From Alistipes sp. (lineage in GTDB: Bacteria > Bacteroidota > Bacteroidia > Bacteroidales > Rikenellaceae), in the NCBI GenBank assembly GCA_017631275.1, contig JAGBTQ010000025.1, positions 20,351 through 84,350 on the forward strand: a stretch of 64,000 bases of DNA, written 5' to 3'. Below are positions 9,212 through 17,804 of the stretch, one piece after another; the stretch's first letter is position 1; each line of letters opens with the position of its first letter. The position numbers and the translations under genes were made by a program. The notes below the pieces were generated by a model. That model searched no databases and had not been told where the DNA came from. It worked only from the letters and a program-made list of their open reading frames with translations.

Positions 9212-9470
9212 AGTTCTAATAGTTTTATTGTTATTTTGTAATTTTCTGCTGTACTAACGACAATTTTTGTCATTTGGCGTGCAAATGTATAAAATAATTT
9301 TAATAATGCAATAGCTGATAATTAAAAATCGTGCTGCTTATCAATGCTTTGACTATTGAAGTGTGATATTTTTGTAAAAATATTGTATAACTGCGCTATA
9401 TCGGGAGCTACCCAAACGGGTGGCTCCTTTTTTATGTGTAGTGGGGTAGTGTGAAATATGTGGTTAAGGT
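9212..9470. other. Intergenic region with a minus-strand promoter and an orphan plus-strand terminator
   Basis: Holds the TACATTTG box (minus, 9289-9282) for the DUF2795 gene. A possible plus-strand -7 box TATTTTTG lies at 9367-9374, followed by the hairpin terminator at 9404-9433. No protein gene is seen between them. Confidence 0.5.
9404..9433 (+). terminator. Orphan intrinsic terminator, possible end of a small RNA
   Basis: GGAGCTACCC (9404-9413) pairs with GGGTGGCTCC (9418-9427) with one mismatch and a 4-base loop, then seven T residues. This is a textbook plus-strand terminator, but no plus-strand gene precedes it. The neighbouring gene to the left is on the other strand. Confidence 0.65.
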
Positions 9471-9501
9471 TTTGTCTATATAAAAATAAGTCGTACCTTT
9501 G
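9471..9501 (+). promoter_or_regulatory. Promoter of the threonine aldolase gene
   Basis: TTTG at 9471-9474 and TACCTTTG at 9494-9501 with a 19-base spacer, an exact match to the Bacteroidetes promoter. The ATG at 9532 lies about 27 bases after the predicted start. Confidence 0.8.
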
Positions 9502-9531
9502 TATATTAGGTTTTATTTTGATGCCGATGTT

Positions 9532-10560
9532 ATGATACGATTTGATTCTGACTATATGGCGGGCGCACATCTCGAGGTGCTCGAGAGGCTTGTTGCGACA
9601 AACATGGAGCTTACGGTGGGCTATGGCAACGACGAGTATTGCGCCGCGGCGTGTCGTTTGGTGTGTGAGGCATGTTCAGCGCCCGATGCCGAGGTTATGT
9701 TCTTGGTGGGTGGCACACAGACAAATACTGTGGCTATCGACGGCATTTTGCGCCGTCATGAGGGTGTTCTTGCTGCCGAGAGTGGGCATATCGCCGTGCA
9801 CGAGTCGGGTGCTATCGAGGCTTCGGGGCATAAGGTGCTCACGTTGCCACACTCTGATGGTAAGTTATCTGCTGAGGATGTCGATAGCTATATTCGTGAG
9901 TTCTATGCCGATGCTACCTGTCAGCACATGGTGGCACCAGGCATGCTCTACATCTCGCAACCTACCGAGTATGGCACACTCTATTCGCTTCGAGAGCTTG
10001 AGGCGCTGAGCGCCACATGTCACAAGCACAATATTCCGCTCTATATCGACGGTGCTCGCATGGCTTATGGTCTTAAGGCTGAGGGTGCCGACTTCACACT
10101 CGCAGACATCGCTCGCCTTGCCGATGTCTTTTATATTGGTGGCACTAAGTGCGGTACACTCTTTGGCGAGGCATTGGTTGTCACTAACCGACAGCTACTC
10201 ACCAACCTCTTTCCACTCGTTAAGCAGCATGGTGCACTCTTGGCTAAGGGGCGCTTGCTTGGTGTGCAGTTTGGTGCGCTGTTTGGTGATGGCCTTTATG
10301 AGCGTATTGGCGAGCATGCCGTGCGTCTTGCCGTGCGTCTGCGTGAGGCTATGCGTGGTGCTGGCTACGAGGTGGTTATCGAGTCGCCAACCAATCAGCA
10401 GTTCTTCCGCCTGCCTAACGAGGTTATCGACCGCCTACACGAGAGTGTTTCGTTCGACTATTGGGGGCCTCGTGGCAAGAGCGAGAGTGTCGTTCGCTTT
10501 GTCACCAGCTGGGCAACCACCGACGAAGATATCGATAGGCTGTGTGAGATACTAAGATAA
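9532..10560 (+). CDS. ltaE: Low-specificity L-threonine aldolase
   Basis: 342 residues from the ATG at 9532; the frame reaches a TTG at 9499 that lies inside the -7 box, so the ATG is used. It is a fold-type I PLP enzyme: RFDSDYMAGAH at the N-terminus, HIAVHESGAIEASG, then YIDGARMAYGL, and the PLP lysine in FYIGGTKCGTLFGEA near residue 200. It cleaves threonine or allo-threonine to glycine and acetaldehyde. It is a single-gene unit, ended by a shared bidirectional terminator. Confidence 0.88.
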   Translation: MIRFDSDYMAGAHLEVLERLVATNMELTVGYGNDEYCAAACRLVCEACSAPDAEVMFLVGGTQTNTVAIDGILRRHEGVLAAESGHIAVHESGAIEASGHKVLTLPHSDGKLSAEDVDSYIREFYADATCQHMVAPGMLYISQPTEYGTLYSLRELEALSATCHKHNIPLYIDGARMAYGLKAEGADFTLADIARLADVFYIGGTKCGTLFGEALVVTNRQLLTNLFPLVKQHGALLAKGRLLGVQFGALFGDGLYERIGEHAVRLAVRLREAMRGAGYEVVIESPTNQQFFRLPNEVIDRLHESVSFDYWGPRGKSESVVRFVTSWATTDEDIDRLCEILR

Positions 10561-10592
10561 AAAAAGTAAGGTGCAACTGCACCTTACTTTTT
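10561..10592. terminator. Bidirectional terminator between ltaE and rdgB
   Basis: AAAAAGTAAGGTGCA (10561-10575) is perfectly complementary to TGCACCTTACTTTTT (10578-10592), a 15-bp stem with A and T tracts on the two sides, placed between convergent genes. Confidence 0.88.
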
Positions 10593-10593
10593 G

Positions 10594-11241
10594 CTATCTA
10601 TCGAATGGGAACGGCGGGCCGTACATACACGGCGTGCACTCCAGCTCTTCAAGTCGTCGCTCATTCTCGATGTCGAGGAGTAATGCTTCGAGGTTTTTCA
10701 CTGCACGACCACGGTGCGATATGGCATTCTTCTCCTCTGCCGACATCTCGGCAAATGTGCGGTCGTAGCCCTCGGGAACGAAGAGTGGGTCGTAGCCGAA
10801 GCCCTCTGCACCCGACTCCGATGTTGCTATCTCGCCCTCGACGATGCCCTCCACCTGACGCTCCATGCCATCTATGATTAGCGATATCACAGTGCGGAAG
10901 CGTGCCTTGCGGTTGCTCTTGCCCTCAAGCTCGCGAAGCAGCTTGCGATTGTTGGCTGCAAAGTCGTGGCCATCAGTAGCATAGCGTGCCGAGTGAACAC
11001 CTGGAGCGCCATCCAATGCCTCCACCTCCAGACCGGTGTCATCGGCAAAGCAGTTAAGTCCTGTGCGCTCATAGACGTAGCGTGCCTTTATCGAGGCATT
11101 CTCGTCGAGCGTAGCTCCCGTCTCAGGGATATCCTCGGTAATGCCCACCTCACGGAGTGTAACAAGCTCATACTCGCTACCAAGCACGGCGCTAACTTCG
11201 GCCAGCTTGTGAGCGTTGTTCGTTGCAAATACAATCTTCAT
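10594..11241 (-). CDS. rdgB: Non-canonical purine NTP pyrophosphatase (RdgB/HAM1)
   Basis: 215 residues. [12 protein letters not shown] at residues 5-16 is the nucleotide-binding start of the family, then [20 protein letters not shown] with the catalytic Asp pair, FGYDPLF, and SHRGRAVKN near the C-terminus. It hydrolyses dITP, dXTP and related damaged nucleotides to monophosphates. Its ATG overlaps the stop of the nitroreductase (TAATG), so the two are translationally coupled. It ends the operon pspC-like, nitroreductase, rdgB. Confidence 0.93.
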   Translation of the reverse strand: MKIVFATNNAHKLAEVSAVLGSEYELVTLREVGITEDIPETGATLDENASIKARYVYERTGLNCFADDTGLEVEALDGAPGVHSARYATDGHDFAANNRKLLRELEGKSNRKARFRTVISLIIDGMERQVEGIVEGEIATSESGAEGFGYDPLFVPEGYDRTFAEMSAEEKNAISHRGRAVKNLEALLLDIENERRLEELECTPCMYGPPFPFDR

Positions 11242-11774
11242 TACTCAGCAAAAAGTATTCGTTCTGGACCCTCGTACTCGGGTAGTGGCTTTGGTGTGTA
11301 GTCGGCATAGCCGATTGATATCACGGCAAGCACACGATACTCTGCGGGTATCTCAGGCACAATCTCTTTCACGTAGTCCTCGCTACGCTGGCTCTCGGGG
11401 TCGTCCTGCAACGTGCGATACTCGCCTACATGTACCCAGCACGAAGCCAAGCCCTCGTCAACGAGTGCAAGCTGTAGGGTGTTTGCCATGAGTGCCGCAT
11501 TAATCTCCCACATTGGGCTTGCCTCCTTGTCGCCAAGAATGATGATGGCAGCTCCCGCCTCCTCCAAAAGCGATGAGCCCCAATCGCGTAGGCGACCCAA
11601 GGCGTGTACCTTCTCAAGGTTAGTCACCGCCATGAGGCGAGTAGAACGTGTGTTTTTTGATGATGGTGCTAAGAGTGCCAACTCCATTGCTGCCTGGAGC
11701 TTCTCGCGCTCCACGGGCTTGCCTGTATAACGTCGTGTTGAGCGACGCTTGCGTATTACATCTCTAAATTCCAT
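11241..11774 (-). CDS. Nitroreductase family flavoprotein
   Basis: 177 residues. [19 protein letters not shown] at the N-terminus is the FMN-phosphate-binding R-x-S-x-R segment, followed by [13 protein letters not shown]; a C-terminal Gly-rich [20 protein letters not shown] is typical of short nitroreductases. The family reduces nitro groups, quinones or flavins with NAD(P)H; the physiological substrate here is unknown. It lies 19 bases below the PspC-like gene and overlaps rdgB by one base. Confidence 0.85.
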   Translation of the reverse strand: MEFRDVIRKRRSTRRYTGKPVEREKLQAAMELALLAPSSKNTRSTRLMAVTNLEKVHALGRLRDWGSSLLEEAGAAIIILGDKEASPMWEINAALMANTLQLALVDEGLASCWVHVGEYRTLQDDPESQRSEDYVKEIVPEIPAEYRVLAVISIGYADYTPKPLPEYEGPERILFAE

Positions 11775-11793
11775 AGTACGATATTTTATTTTA

Positions 11794-11976
11794 TTACTCT
11801 TCGGGCATTATCAGCCACATGACAAGATAGACAATAAGCGACATGCCACCAAAGAGTGTGAGCAGTGCCATTGCTACACGTACAGCTGTAGAGTCGATGC
11901 CTAAGTAGTGTGCCAAACCTCCACAAACACCGCTAATCTTGCGGTCGGTGCGTGAGCGACGTAGTTTTTTATCCAT
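11794..11976 (-). CDS. Short PspC-domain membrane protein
   Basis: 60 residues consisting of one PspC domain: KLRRSRTDRKISGVCGGLAH, then YLGIDSTAVRVAMALLTLFG and one hydrophobic segment. Such stand-alone PspC domains are common in Bacteroidetes and are linked by family to envelope stress, though the classic PspA/B partners are absent here. It is first in a three-gene operon; a TATTTTTG -7 box (minus, 12015-12008) lies about 32 bases upstream. Confidence 0.87.
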   Translation of the reverse strand: MDKKLRRSRTDRKISGVCGGLAHYLGIDSTAVRVAMALLTLFGGMSLIVYLVMWLIMPEE

Positions 11977-12004
11977 TATATTTTGATTTAATCGTTATTA
12001 ACTA

Positions 12005-12035
12005 TTGCAAAAATAGTGATTTTTTCTTAATTTTG
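12005..12035 (+). promoter_or_regulatory. Promoter of the HAD hydrolase gene, overlapping a divergent promoter
   Basis: TAATTTTG at 12028-12035 fits the -7 consensus and TTGC at 12005 lies 19 bases upstream. The minus-strand box for the PspC-like gene (12015-12008) sits in the spacer, so the two promoters overlap back to back. Confidence 0.5.
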
Positions 12036-12060
12036 AACCACTTATATTAAAATAATAATA

Positions 12061-12906
12061 ATGAAAGAGAGGATTACCGTAGCACTTATCTACGATTTCG
12101 ACGGCACACTTGCTCCGGGCAATATGCAGGAGTACGACTTTATCCCCGCTGTGGGCAAGAGTAATATGGAGTTTTGGCACGAGGCTAACACCTTGGCAGA
12201 GGAGCAGGATGCCGATCAGGTGCTAACATATATGGCTCGCATGCTTCAGGCTGCGCAGTCTAAGGGCTTGTCGCTTAGGCGTGAGGCATTCCGCGAGTCG
12301 GGTCGCAATGTACAGTTCTATCGTGGTGTGGTAGAGTGGTTTAAGCGTATCAACGACTATGGCGCAGAGCGTGGTATCAACATTTTGCACTATGTCAATT
12401 CGTCGGGTCTTAAGGAGATTATCGAGGGCACGGCTATTGCCCACGAGTTCAAGAATATCTACGCTTGCTCGTTTCTCTATAATGTCGATGGTATTGCCTA
12501 TTGGCCAGCTGTGGCTGTGAACTACACCAACAAGACCCAGTTTATCTTCAAGATTAACAAGGGCGTTGAGTCGGTATTCGACACTAAGGACGTTAACCGC
12601 TTCATGGAGGAGAATAAGCGCCCCGTGCCATTCTCGCGCATGATATACTTTGGCGACGGAACAACCGACATTCCATGCATGCGCCTTGTTAAGAACTTTG
12701 GTGGTCACTCTATCGCCGTGTTTAACCCCGAGGAGCAGGGTCAGCGCACTCAGCTAAACGAACTTATTCGCGACAATCGTGTGAACCACGTATGTCCTGC
12801 CGACTACTCAGAGGGCTCCGAAATCGACCTTGTTGTTAAGACCATCATCGACAAGATTGAGCTCGACCAGCGCCTTGCTGAGTTGGAGGTTGCTAAGGGT
12901 GTATAG
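12061..12906 (+). CDS. HAD-superfamily hydrolase
   Basis: 281 residues. IYDFDGTLAPGN at residues 10-21 is HAD motif I with both aspartates, HYVNSSG is motif II, and IYFGDGTTDIPCM near residue 199 is motif IV. The all-helical cap between residues 25 and 110 suggests a phosphatase of the phosphoserine-phosphatase-like group. The substrate is not evident. It is transcribed alone and ends at a strong hairpin. Confidence 0.83.
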   Translation: MKERITVALIYDFDGTLAPGNMQEYDFIPAVGKSNMEFWHEANTLAEEQDADQVLTYMARMLQAAQSKGLSLRREAFRESGRNVQFYRGVVEWFKRINDYGAERGINILHYVNSSGLKEIIEGTAIAHEFKNIYACSFLYNVDGIAYWPAVAVNYTNKTQFIFKINKGVESVFDTKDVNRFMEENKRPVPFSRMIYFGDGTTDIPCMRLVKNFGGHSIAVFNPEEQGQRTQLNELIRDNRVNHVCPADYSEGSEIDLVVKTIIDKIELDQRLAELEVAKGV

Positions 12907-12961
12907 GAGTTAATGCCTTGAAAATAAGCCATTTACGATTCGTATAATCTAACTATCTGAT

Positions 12962-13014
12962 AATCAGCAAGTTGAAAAATTAGTAAAATCCCAATTTTCA
13001 ACTTGCTGATTTTT
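12962..13014 (+). terminator. Terminator after the HAD hydrolase gene
   Basis: AATCAGCAAGTTGAAAA (12962-12978) pairs with TTTTCAACTTGCTGATT beginning at 12995; the right arm runs into a T tract. Confidence 0.75.
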
Positions 13015-13058
13015 AGCTATTTACATGGTGGCTCTCGGAAAAATTAGAGCTGCAAAAA

Positions 13059-13091
13059 TTTGGAATTTATGCCATGTGTGTTGTAACTTTG
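13059..13091 (+). promoter_or_regulatory. Promoter of the three-gene envelope operon
   Basis: TTTG at 13059-13062 and TAACTTTG at 13084-13091, spacer 21 bases. The ATG at 13113 follows by 21 bases. Confidence 0.65.
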
Positions 13092-13112
13092 CATTAAGAA
13101 ACAGAACAAACT

Positions 13113-13826
13113 ATGACGCTCAAAACTTTGTTTAGACCTTTTTGCTTGGCGCTTATATTTATTATGGCGATGCCTGAGGGCGCTGAGGCTCAAATATCGT
13201 TTAAGTTCTGCGACTCGCTCGGAAGCTACAAGGTGCAGTTTACACCATATCCTAATAGCGATATTCGTGCTAAGCAGTTGGGTAAGCCCCTTGTTGGTGG
13301 CACTACTGAGGTGCGATTGGGTACAGCCTACTTCCCGCTCACGCCGTCGCGCTATCCCTTCGACCATTGGTGGGATCCCAGCTGCTATGCTCAGCAGCTC
13401 GCCCCCGAGGAGCAGGTGCGCATTCCTCGTTGGTTCTCGCTTAGTGCCGAGGGTGGCTATTGGGTTAAGGATTGGTTGTATGTGGGTGGTGCGTTTGTCT
13501 GGACAGGTGGCTTCTCGCGCATCGAGGAGTATCACGTGCACAAGGTTTTGGGTTACTACAACTACGATAGCTTCACACTCATGCCCGTGGTGCGCTTTGC
13601 GTGGCTAAGAAAGGGTGTTGTGCAGCTCTACTCGGGCTTGGGTCTTGGTTTTAACTTCGCTCGTGCTGAGGAGCCTAAGCAAAAATATTATGAGGCTGTT
13701 GTTGCCCACGATGTCACCTTCTTGGGTATTAGCGTTGGTCGCAACCTCTTCGGCTATGTCGATGTGGGTGTTGGTCAGCGAGGTATCGTAAGTATGGGTA
13801 TAGGATATAGGTTTAAGAATAAATAA
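13113..13826 (+). CDS. Secreted outer-membrane-like beta-barrel protein, unknown function
   Basis: 237 residues. A signal peptide spans about residues 1-26 (hydrophobic core FCLALIFIMAM, ending GAEA-QIS). The mature part is rich in alternating aromatic strands (GGYWVKDWLYVGGAFVWTGG) and ends with GYVDVGVGQ...GIGYRFKNK, an aromatic C-terminal strand as in outer-membrane barrels. It is followed two bases later by a gene of the same architecture, suggesting duplication. I do not recognise a named family. Confidence 0.72.
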   Translation: MTLKTLFRPFCLALIFIMAMPEGAEAQISFKFCDSLGSYKVQFTPYPNSDIRAKQLGKPLVGGTTEVRLGTAYFPLTPSRYPFDHWWDPSCYAQQLAPEEQVRIPRWFSLSAEGGYWVKDWLYVGGAFVWTGGFSRIEEYHVHKVLGYYNYDSFTLMPVVRFAWLRKGVVQLYSGLGLGFNFARAEEPKQKYYEAVVAHDVTFLGISVGRNLFGYVDVGVGQRGIVSMGIGYRFKNK

Positions 13827-13827
13827 T

Positions 13828-14562
13828 ATGTTGGTTATGAAACGTTTACTAACATTTTTGCTTGCTGTGCCGATGACCTTCGGTACGCTCTCGGCGCAAG
13901 AGGTAATCACTACTGATGAACTAGCGCAGAATGTCTCGACATATACTGCCGATAATTACATGTCGTATGTCGAGAACCAACGAGCAATCACTGAGGCTAA
14001 GTATGAGCTCAATGTTCCCTCGTTGGAGTGCAACAACTCGTTGCAGGTGGGTGGCGGTCTTCCGGGCTTGTGGCTTATGGCCATGCTCGACCTTATCTAT
14101 GTCGATTTTACTCCTGACTACCCACAGTTCGAGAGCATTAGCGACCAGCTTGCAGGTCATCGCTACTATCGCACTAAGGAGCGTCTTGTTACGAGCCTCA
14201 CGTTTGAGTATAGCTATCGTGTTAAGAAATGGTTGTCGCTCGGCGCTAAGGGCTCTGTGGGCTTTCGAACACGTGGCATACGTCATAAGGTGACTAACGA
14301 CCTGCTGTATCGTGAGAGTAGGGTTGCAGCTACACTCCTCTTTAACATGCGCTTCGACTGGTTGCATCGCCGTAATGTTATGATGTACTCGTCGTTGGGC
14401 GTTGGTGTAACCTCTATCTTCGACTACAACGACGGCATGGTATTCCCTATGTTCGATGCAACGTATGTGGGTCTTACCGCTGGTCGTAAGTTCTACTATT
14501 TCTTGGAGTTGGGCGCTGGTGTTAGTGGTACATTTCGCACGGGTGTAGGTTGTAGATTTTAA
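13828..14562 (+). CDS. Second beta-barrel-like envelope protein, probable paralogue of its neighbour
   Basis: 244 residues; an alternative ATG at 13837 (MKRLLTFLLAVPM) gives the more usual signal peptide. The mature protein starts after TLSAQE. The C-terminal half (SFEYSYR..., WLSLGAKGSVGFRTRG, GRKFYYFLELGAGVSGTF, ending GVGCRF) matches the strand pattern of the previous gene: both have a GR.F-(Y)-[x]-(V/L)..G.G core near the end. Function unknown; probably co-transcribed with the genes on both sides. Confidence 0.7.
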   Translation: MLVMKRLLTFLLAVPMTFGTLSAQEVITTDELAQNVSTYTADNYMSYVENQRAITEAKYELNVPSLECNNSLQVGGGLPGLWLMAMLDLIYVDFTPDYPQFESISDQLAGHRYYRTKERLVTSLTFEYSYRVKKWLSLGAKGSVGFRTRGIRHKVTNDLLYRESRVAATLLFNMRFDWLHRRNVMMYSSLGVGVTSIFDYNDGMVFPMFDATYVGLTAGRKFYYFLELGAGVSGTFRTGVGCRF

Positions 14563-14574
14563 AGTTTTTGGGCT

Positions 14575-15348
14575 ATGAGAAAGTTATTTAATATCGCAAT
14601 AGTTTTGTTGTTGGCTCTGTCGAGTGTGTCGTGCGTTATCTCCGATGCCGACTCACGCTCAACCGAGCAGTTGGCACATGCCTTGTGGCATGCCTCTAAG
14701 ACCCATATTAACATCGTGAGCAGCGCTGTTGAGGAGGCTATACATATTGCCGAGCTGGTGAAGATTGAGGACGATGCCCTCTTTGACGACTACCTCTCTC
14801 TCTACTTCCAAGGTGCTACTCTCTCGGAGTATGACTATGGCTACTCGATTACTACGCTCACTGGCTATAATACCAAGATATCTTGGACTGTTACTACCAA
14901 CAACTGCGCCTTTGGCGAGGGCGAGTGGGTTATTAAGCGCTCAGGTGGCAACTACTATGAACTAACTATTAGTCCTTGCACGTGTGGTAAGCTCGTTGCC
15001 GAGATGACCTATTACAACGAGGCGCAGACGGGCGATGCCTTCATGGAGTTTACTTACGAGCTTATCGACGATGGATCTGCGCAGTTCCCAGGTGTTGAGG
15101 CCACTTATGGAGGTATTATCGAGGTTGTCGATCCTAAGGAGAGTGCAAAATCGCCACTTCACCTAACTATCGACATTAAGCAGAGCTTGCGCATTAGCGA
15201 GTACTACGGGCTAATGGGTGGCGAGGTAGATATCGAGTGTATCGACGAAATATATGGCTCGAAGGATAACATCACCGCCGAGATTTTCTACGACCCTCGA
15301 CGTGTAAATATCGAGTGTTACGGCGAGTACTGGACCCTCTACGAGTAG
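14575..15348 (+). CDS. Lipoprotein of unknown function
   Basis: 257 residues. The N-terminus MRKLFNIAIVLLLALSSVSC is a lipoprotein signal with the acylated Cys at about residue 20. The rest is acidic, mostly beta-strand, with paired Cys residues (SPCTCGKL) near residue 142. It lies 12 bases after the second barrel gene and closes the operon. No family recognised; a role in the same envelope structure as its two neighbours is inference. Confidence 0.68.
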   Translation: MRKLFNIAIVLLLALSSVSCVISDADSRSTEQLAHALWHASKTHINIVSSAVEEAIHIAELVKIEDDALFDDYLSLYFQGATLSEYDYGYSITTLTGYNTKISWTVTTNNCAFGEGEWVIKRSGGNYYELTISPCTCGKLVAEMTYYNEAQTGDAFMEFTYELIDDGSAQFPGVEATYGGIIEVVDPKESAKSPLHLTIDIKQSLRISEYYGLMGGEVDIECIDEIYGSKDNITAEIFYDPRRVNIECYGEYWTLYE

Positions 15349-15371
15349 GGTAGCAGATAGCTAAACATGAA

Positions 15372-15407
15372 ATAAATGCCAAAGCAGTTGTTTGTTTTGG
15401 CATTTAT
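15372..15407 (+). terminator. Terminator of the envelope operon
   Basis: ATAAATGCCAAA (15372-15383) pairs perfectly with TTTGGCATTTAT (15396-15407), 12-base loop, followed by T-rich sequence. A TATATTTG -7 box for the next gene starts right after, at 15411. Confidence 0.72.
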
Positions 15408-15453
15408 TTGTATATTTGTACGTTAAACTAAATCTTAGGTAAAGCACACATAT

Positions 15454-16701
15454 ATGTATGACGTTATTGTTATTGGCGCAGGTGCCGCGGGACTTATGGC
15501 TGCAGGAACAGCTGCAATGAGTGGTAAGTCGGTTCTTCTTATGGAGAAGATGGAGAAGGCGGGTCGCAAGATACGAATTACGGGTAAGGGTCGTTGTAAC
15601 CTTACCAACGCACGCCCTGTCGAGGAGTTCTTGGAGAAGGTGCGCACCAACCAGGAGTTCTTCTCGGTGGCATTTGGCGAGTTTAACAATCGTTCTACTG
15701 TGCGCTTCTTCGAACGTCAAGGCGTGAAGCTCGAGACCGAGCGTGGCGAGCGTGTCTTCCCCAAGAGTGGTAAGGCGTGGGATATTGCCAATGCCCTCGT
15801 AGACTTCTGCGAGGATAAGGGCGTGAAAATTGTCTATAAGACGCAGGTTACGGCTATCGAGACTCTTGCAGGTAAGATTACGGGTGTTCGCTATCGCAAT
15901 GCCCGAGGCTTTGAGCGTAGAGAGGAGTGCGAGTATGTTATCGTGGCTACGGGTGGTGTGAGCTATCCATCTACTGGCTCTACGGGCGATGGCTACGACT
16001 TTGCTGCGTCGGTAGGTCACACAATCGAGCCTGTGCGTCCATCTCTAACGCCACTCGTGACGTCGCACCCACAGCGTGAGTATCTCAATGGCTTGCTCCT
16101 CAAAAACGTGGGCGCTAAGCTATATATCGGTAATGAACTTATTCAAGAGGAGTTTGGTGAGCTTGGCTTCTCGGAGCGTGGCATCGAGGGTGCTGTGGCT
16201 CTGCGCCTCAGCCGCGATGTTGTCGACGCTATCATCGACGAGAAGCGCGTGAAGCTTATCGTAGATCTTAAGCCAGCGCTCGACGAAGATACCCTCATGG
16301 CGCGTATTAACCGCGAGATTTCGGAGATGCAGCCTTCGGAGTTCTTCTCTGAGCTATTGCGTAAGCTCGTACCTAAGCAGATGGTGGTGCCCTTGGCTAA
16401 GGAGGTCGATTTCCACTCTAAGACATACGTGGGCAAGCTCACTGACACTGAGAAACAGCGCCTTGTGAAGATTCTCAAGGGCATGGCATTCCCTATTACC
16501 GACTATGCTCCATTCCAGTATGCTATCGTCACAGCGGGTGGCGTAAGCTGCGACGAGGTGAATAAGTATACTATGGAGTCAATGAAGGTTAAGGGCTTGT
16601 ATTTTGCTGGTGAGGTGTTGGATATCGACGCTAACACTGGTGGCTACAACATGCAGATAGCCTTCTCAACAGGTCGTCTTGCAGGACAGCTTAAGAAGTA
16701 G
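15454..16701 (+). CDS. NAD(P)/FAD-dependent oxidoreductase of the HI0933/BaiN family
   Basis: 415 residues. VIVIGAGAAGLMAAG at the N-terminus is the FAD Rossmann motif, then RKIRITGKGRCNLTNARP typical of the HI0933-like family, and a C-terminal GLYFAGEVLDIDANTGGYN that closes the FAD site. Family members include bile-acid pathway BaiN and many uncharacterised flavoproteins, so no substrate is claimed. A TATATTTG box at 15411-15418 lies 36 bases upstream. It starts a likely three-gene unit with the next two genes. Confidence 0.88.
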   Translation: MYDVIVIGAGAAGLMAAGTAAMSGKSVLLMEKMEKAGRKIRITGKGRCNLTNARPVEEFLEKVRTNQEFFSVAFGEFNNRSTVRFFERQGVKLETERGERVFPKSGKAWDIANALVDFCEDKGVKIVYKTQVTAIETLAGKITGVRYRNARGFERREECEYVIVATGGVSYPSTGSTGDGYDFAASVGHTIEPVRPSLTPLVTSHPQREYLNGLLLKNVGAKLYIGNELIQEEFGELGFSERGIEGAVALRLSRDVVDAIIDEKRVKLIVDLKPALDEDTLMARINREISEMQPSEFFSELLRKLVPKQMVVPLAKEVDFHSKTYVGKLTDTEKQRLVKILKGMAFPITDYAPFQYAIVTAGGVSCDEVNKYTMESMKVKGLYFAGEVLDIDANTGGYNMQIAFSTGRLAGQLKK

Positions 16702-16704
16702 GGT

Positions 16705-17217
16705 ATGAAACGCTCAGGACGAACACTCAAGCAGCGACTATACGGCATTAAGCATGTCGGTAGTTATCTCTGTCGTGCCCGCTATTTCCGTGGTCACGGG
16801 GTGCACTCGCCCTATGTCTATTCCATTGTGCGCAAGGTGTTCATGTCGTCGAAACTAAATACCGAGCATACTGACCTTCGCGATGCGCTCCTAAGGTGCG
16901 ATGTGCCTAAGCGCCGCGCTACGGAACTTCAAAACCTTGTTGTGCACTGCAACTATGCGTCGTGGAGTATCGATGCTATAAAGCCCTGCCAGATGCTTAT
17001 TGCTACTATGGCAACTACCTATGAGCACCTGATGAAGTATGTCGATTATGCTCGCGAACAGGGTATTACGCTATGTGTCATGCGTCCATACAACAATGCT
17101 GAGCGCTGGGCTGTGTGTAGTAGAATTATCGAGGAGCACGCGTCCACAACGGTAGATAATCGTGGCTACCTCCTAATATTTAACAACCACCTTCCAAAAC
17201 AACGTTTTCGTCTATGA
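16705..17217 (+). CDS. Short protein with the HGVHSP motif of Bacteroidetes methyltransferase-like proteins
   Basis: 170 residues, basic N-terminus. CRARYFRGHGVHSPYVYSIV at residues 23-42 resembles the N-terminal signature of a group of Bacteroidetes class I methyltransferase-like proteins, which continue for about 250 residues. Here the SAM-binding Gly-rich loop is not visible and the protein is much shorter, so it may be a derived, non-catalytic form. It begins three bases after the flavoprotein gene and overlaps the adenosyltransferase gene by four bases (ATGA), so all three are probably coupled. Confidence 0.6.
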   Translation: MKRSGRTLKQRLYGIKHVGSYLCRARYFRGHGVHSPYVYSIVRKVFMSSKLNTEHTDLRDALLRCDVPKRRATELQNLVVHCNYASWSIDAIKPCQMLIATMATTYEHLMKYVDYAREQGITLCVMRPYNNAERWAVCSRIIEEHASTTVDNRGYLLIFNNHLPKQRFRL

Positions 17218-17765
17218 AGATATATACTAAGACAGGTGATGGCGGCACAACCGCACTTATTGGCGGTGAGCGTGTTGCCAAGTACGACCTCCGTGTCGAG
17301 GCTTATGGCTCGGTCGATGAGCTAACATCATTCATCGCTTTGCTCTCTGATGAACTTATTGACGATGAGCGCACCGAGCACCTTGTACATCAGTTGCAGA
17401 CTATTGAGTGTAGGCTTATGACCGTCGCAGCGCTCTTGGCTGTGGGCAAGGGTGGCGAGGGTAAGGTTGCCCCAATTGCTGAGGAGCATATCGCCGAGCT
17501 CGAAGAGCTCATCGATGCTTTCCAGGCGGAGCTAAAGCCTATCACAAAGTTTACTATACCTGGTGGTCATCGTGCATGTTCTTTGTGCCACGTATGTCGC
17601 ACGGTATGTCGTCGTGCCGAGCGTGCTGCGCTCCGTGCTTCAACCGAGCACACGGTAGATAGTGGTGCAACACGTTATCTCAATCGTTTGTCCGACTATC
17701 TCTACACACTCGGCAGAGTACTTACCGAGCGTTTAAAAGTGACGGAAACCCTTTGGATTCCTTAA
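17214..17765 (+). CDS. PduO-type corrinoid adenosyltransferase
   Basis: 183 residues, full length. The N-terminus IYTKTGDGGTTALIGGERVA is the ATP-binding signature, followed by AYGSVDELTSFI; C-terminally CRRAERAALRA and YLNRLSDYLYTLGR complete the PduO fold. It transfers the adenosyl group of ATP to cob(I)alamin to make coenzyme B12. The start overlaps the upstream stop (ATGA). No other cobalamin gene is nearby, as expected for a B12-salvaging gut anaerobe. Confidence 0.93.
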   Translation: MKIYTKTGDGGTTALIGGERVAKYDLRVEAYGSVDELTSFIALLSDELIDDERTEHLVHQLQTIECRLMTVAALLAVGKGGEGKVAPIAEEHIAELEELIDAFQAELKPITKFTIPGGHRACSLCHVCRTVCRRAERAALRASTEHTVDSGATRYLNRLSDYLYTLGRVLTERLKVTETLWIP

Positions 17766-17773
17766 CGATAAAG

Positions 17774-17803
17774 AAAAATGCCAACCGCAAGGTTGGCATT
17801 TTT
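17774..17803. terminator. Bidirectional terminator
   Basis: AAAAATGCCAACC, loop GCAA, GGTTGGCATTTTT: a perfect 13-bp stem with a tetraloop between two convergent genes. Confidence 0.9.
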
Positions 17804-17804
17804 G

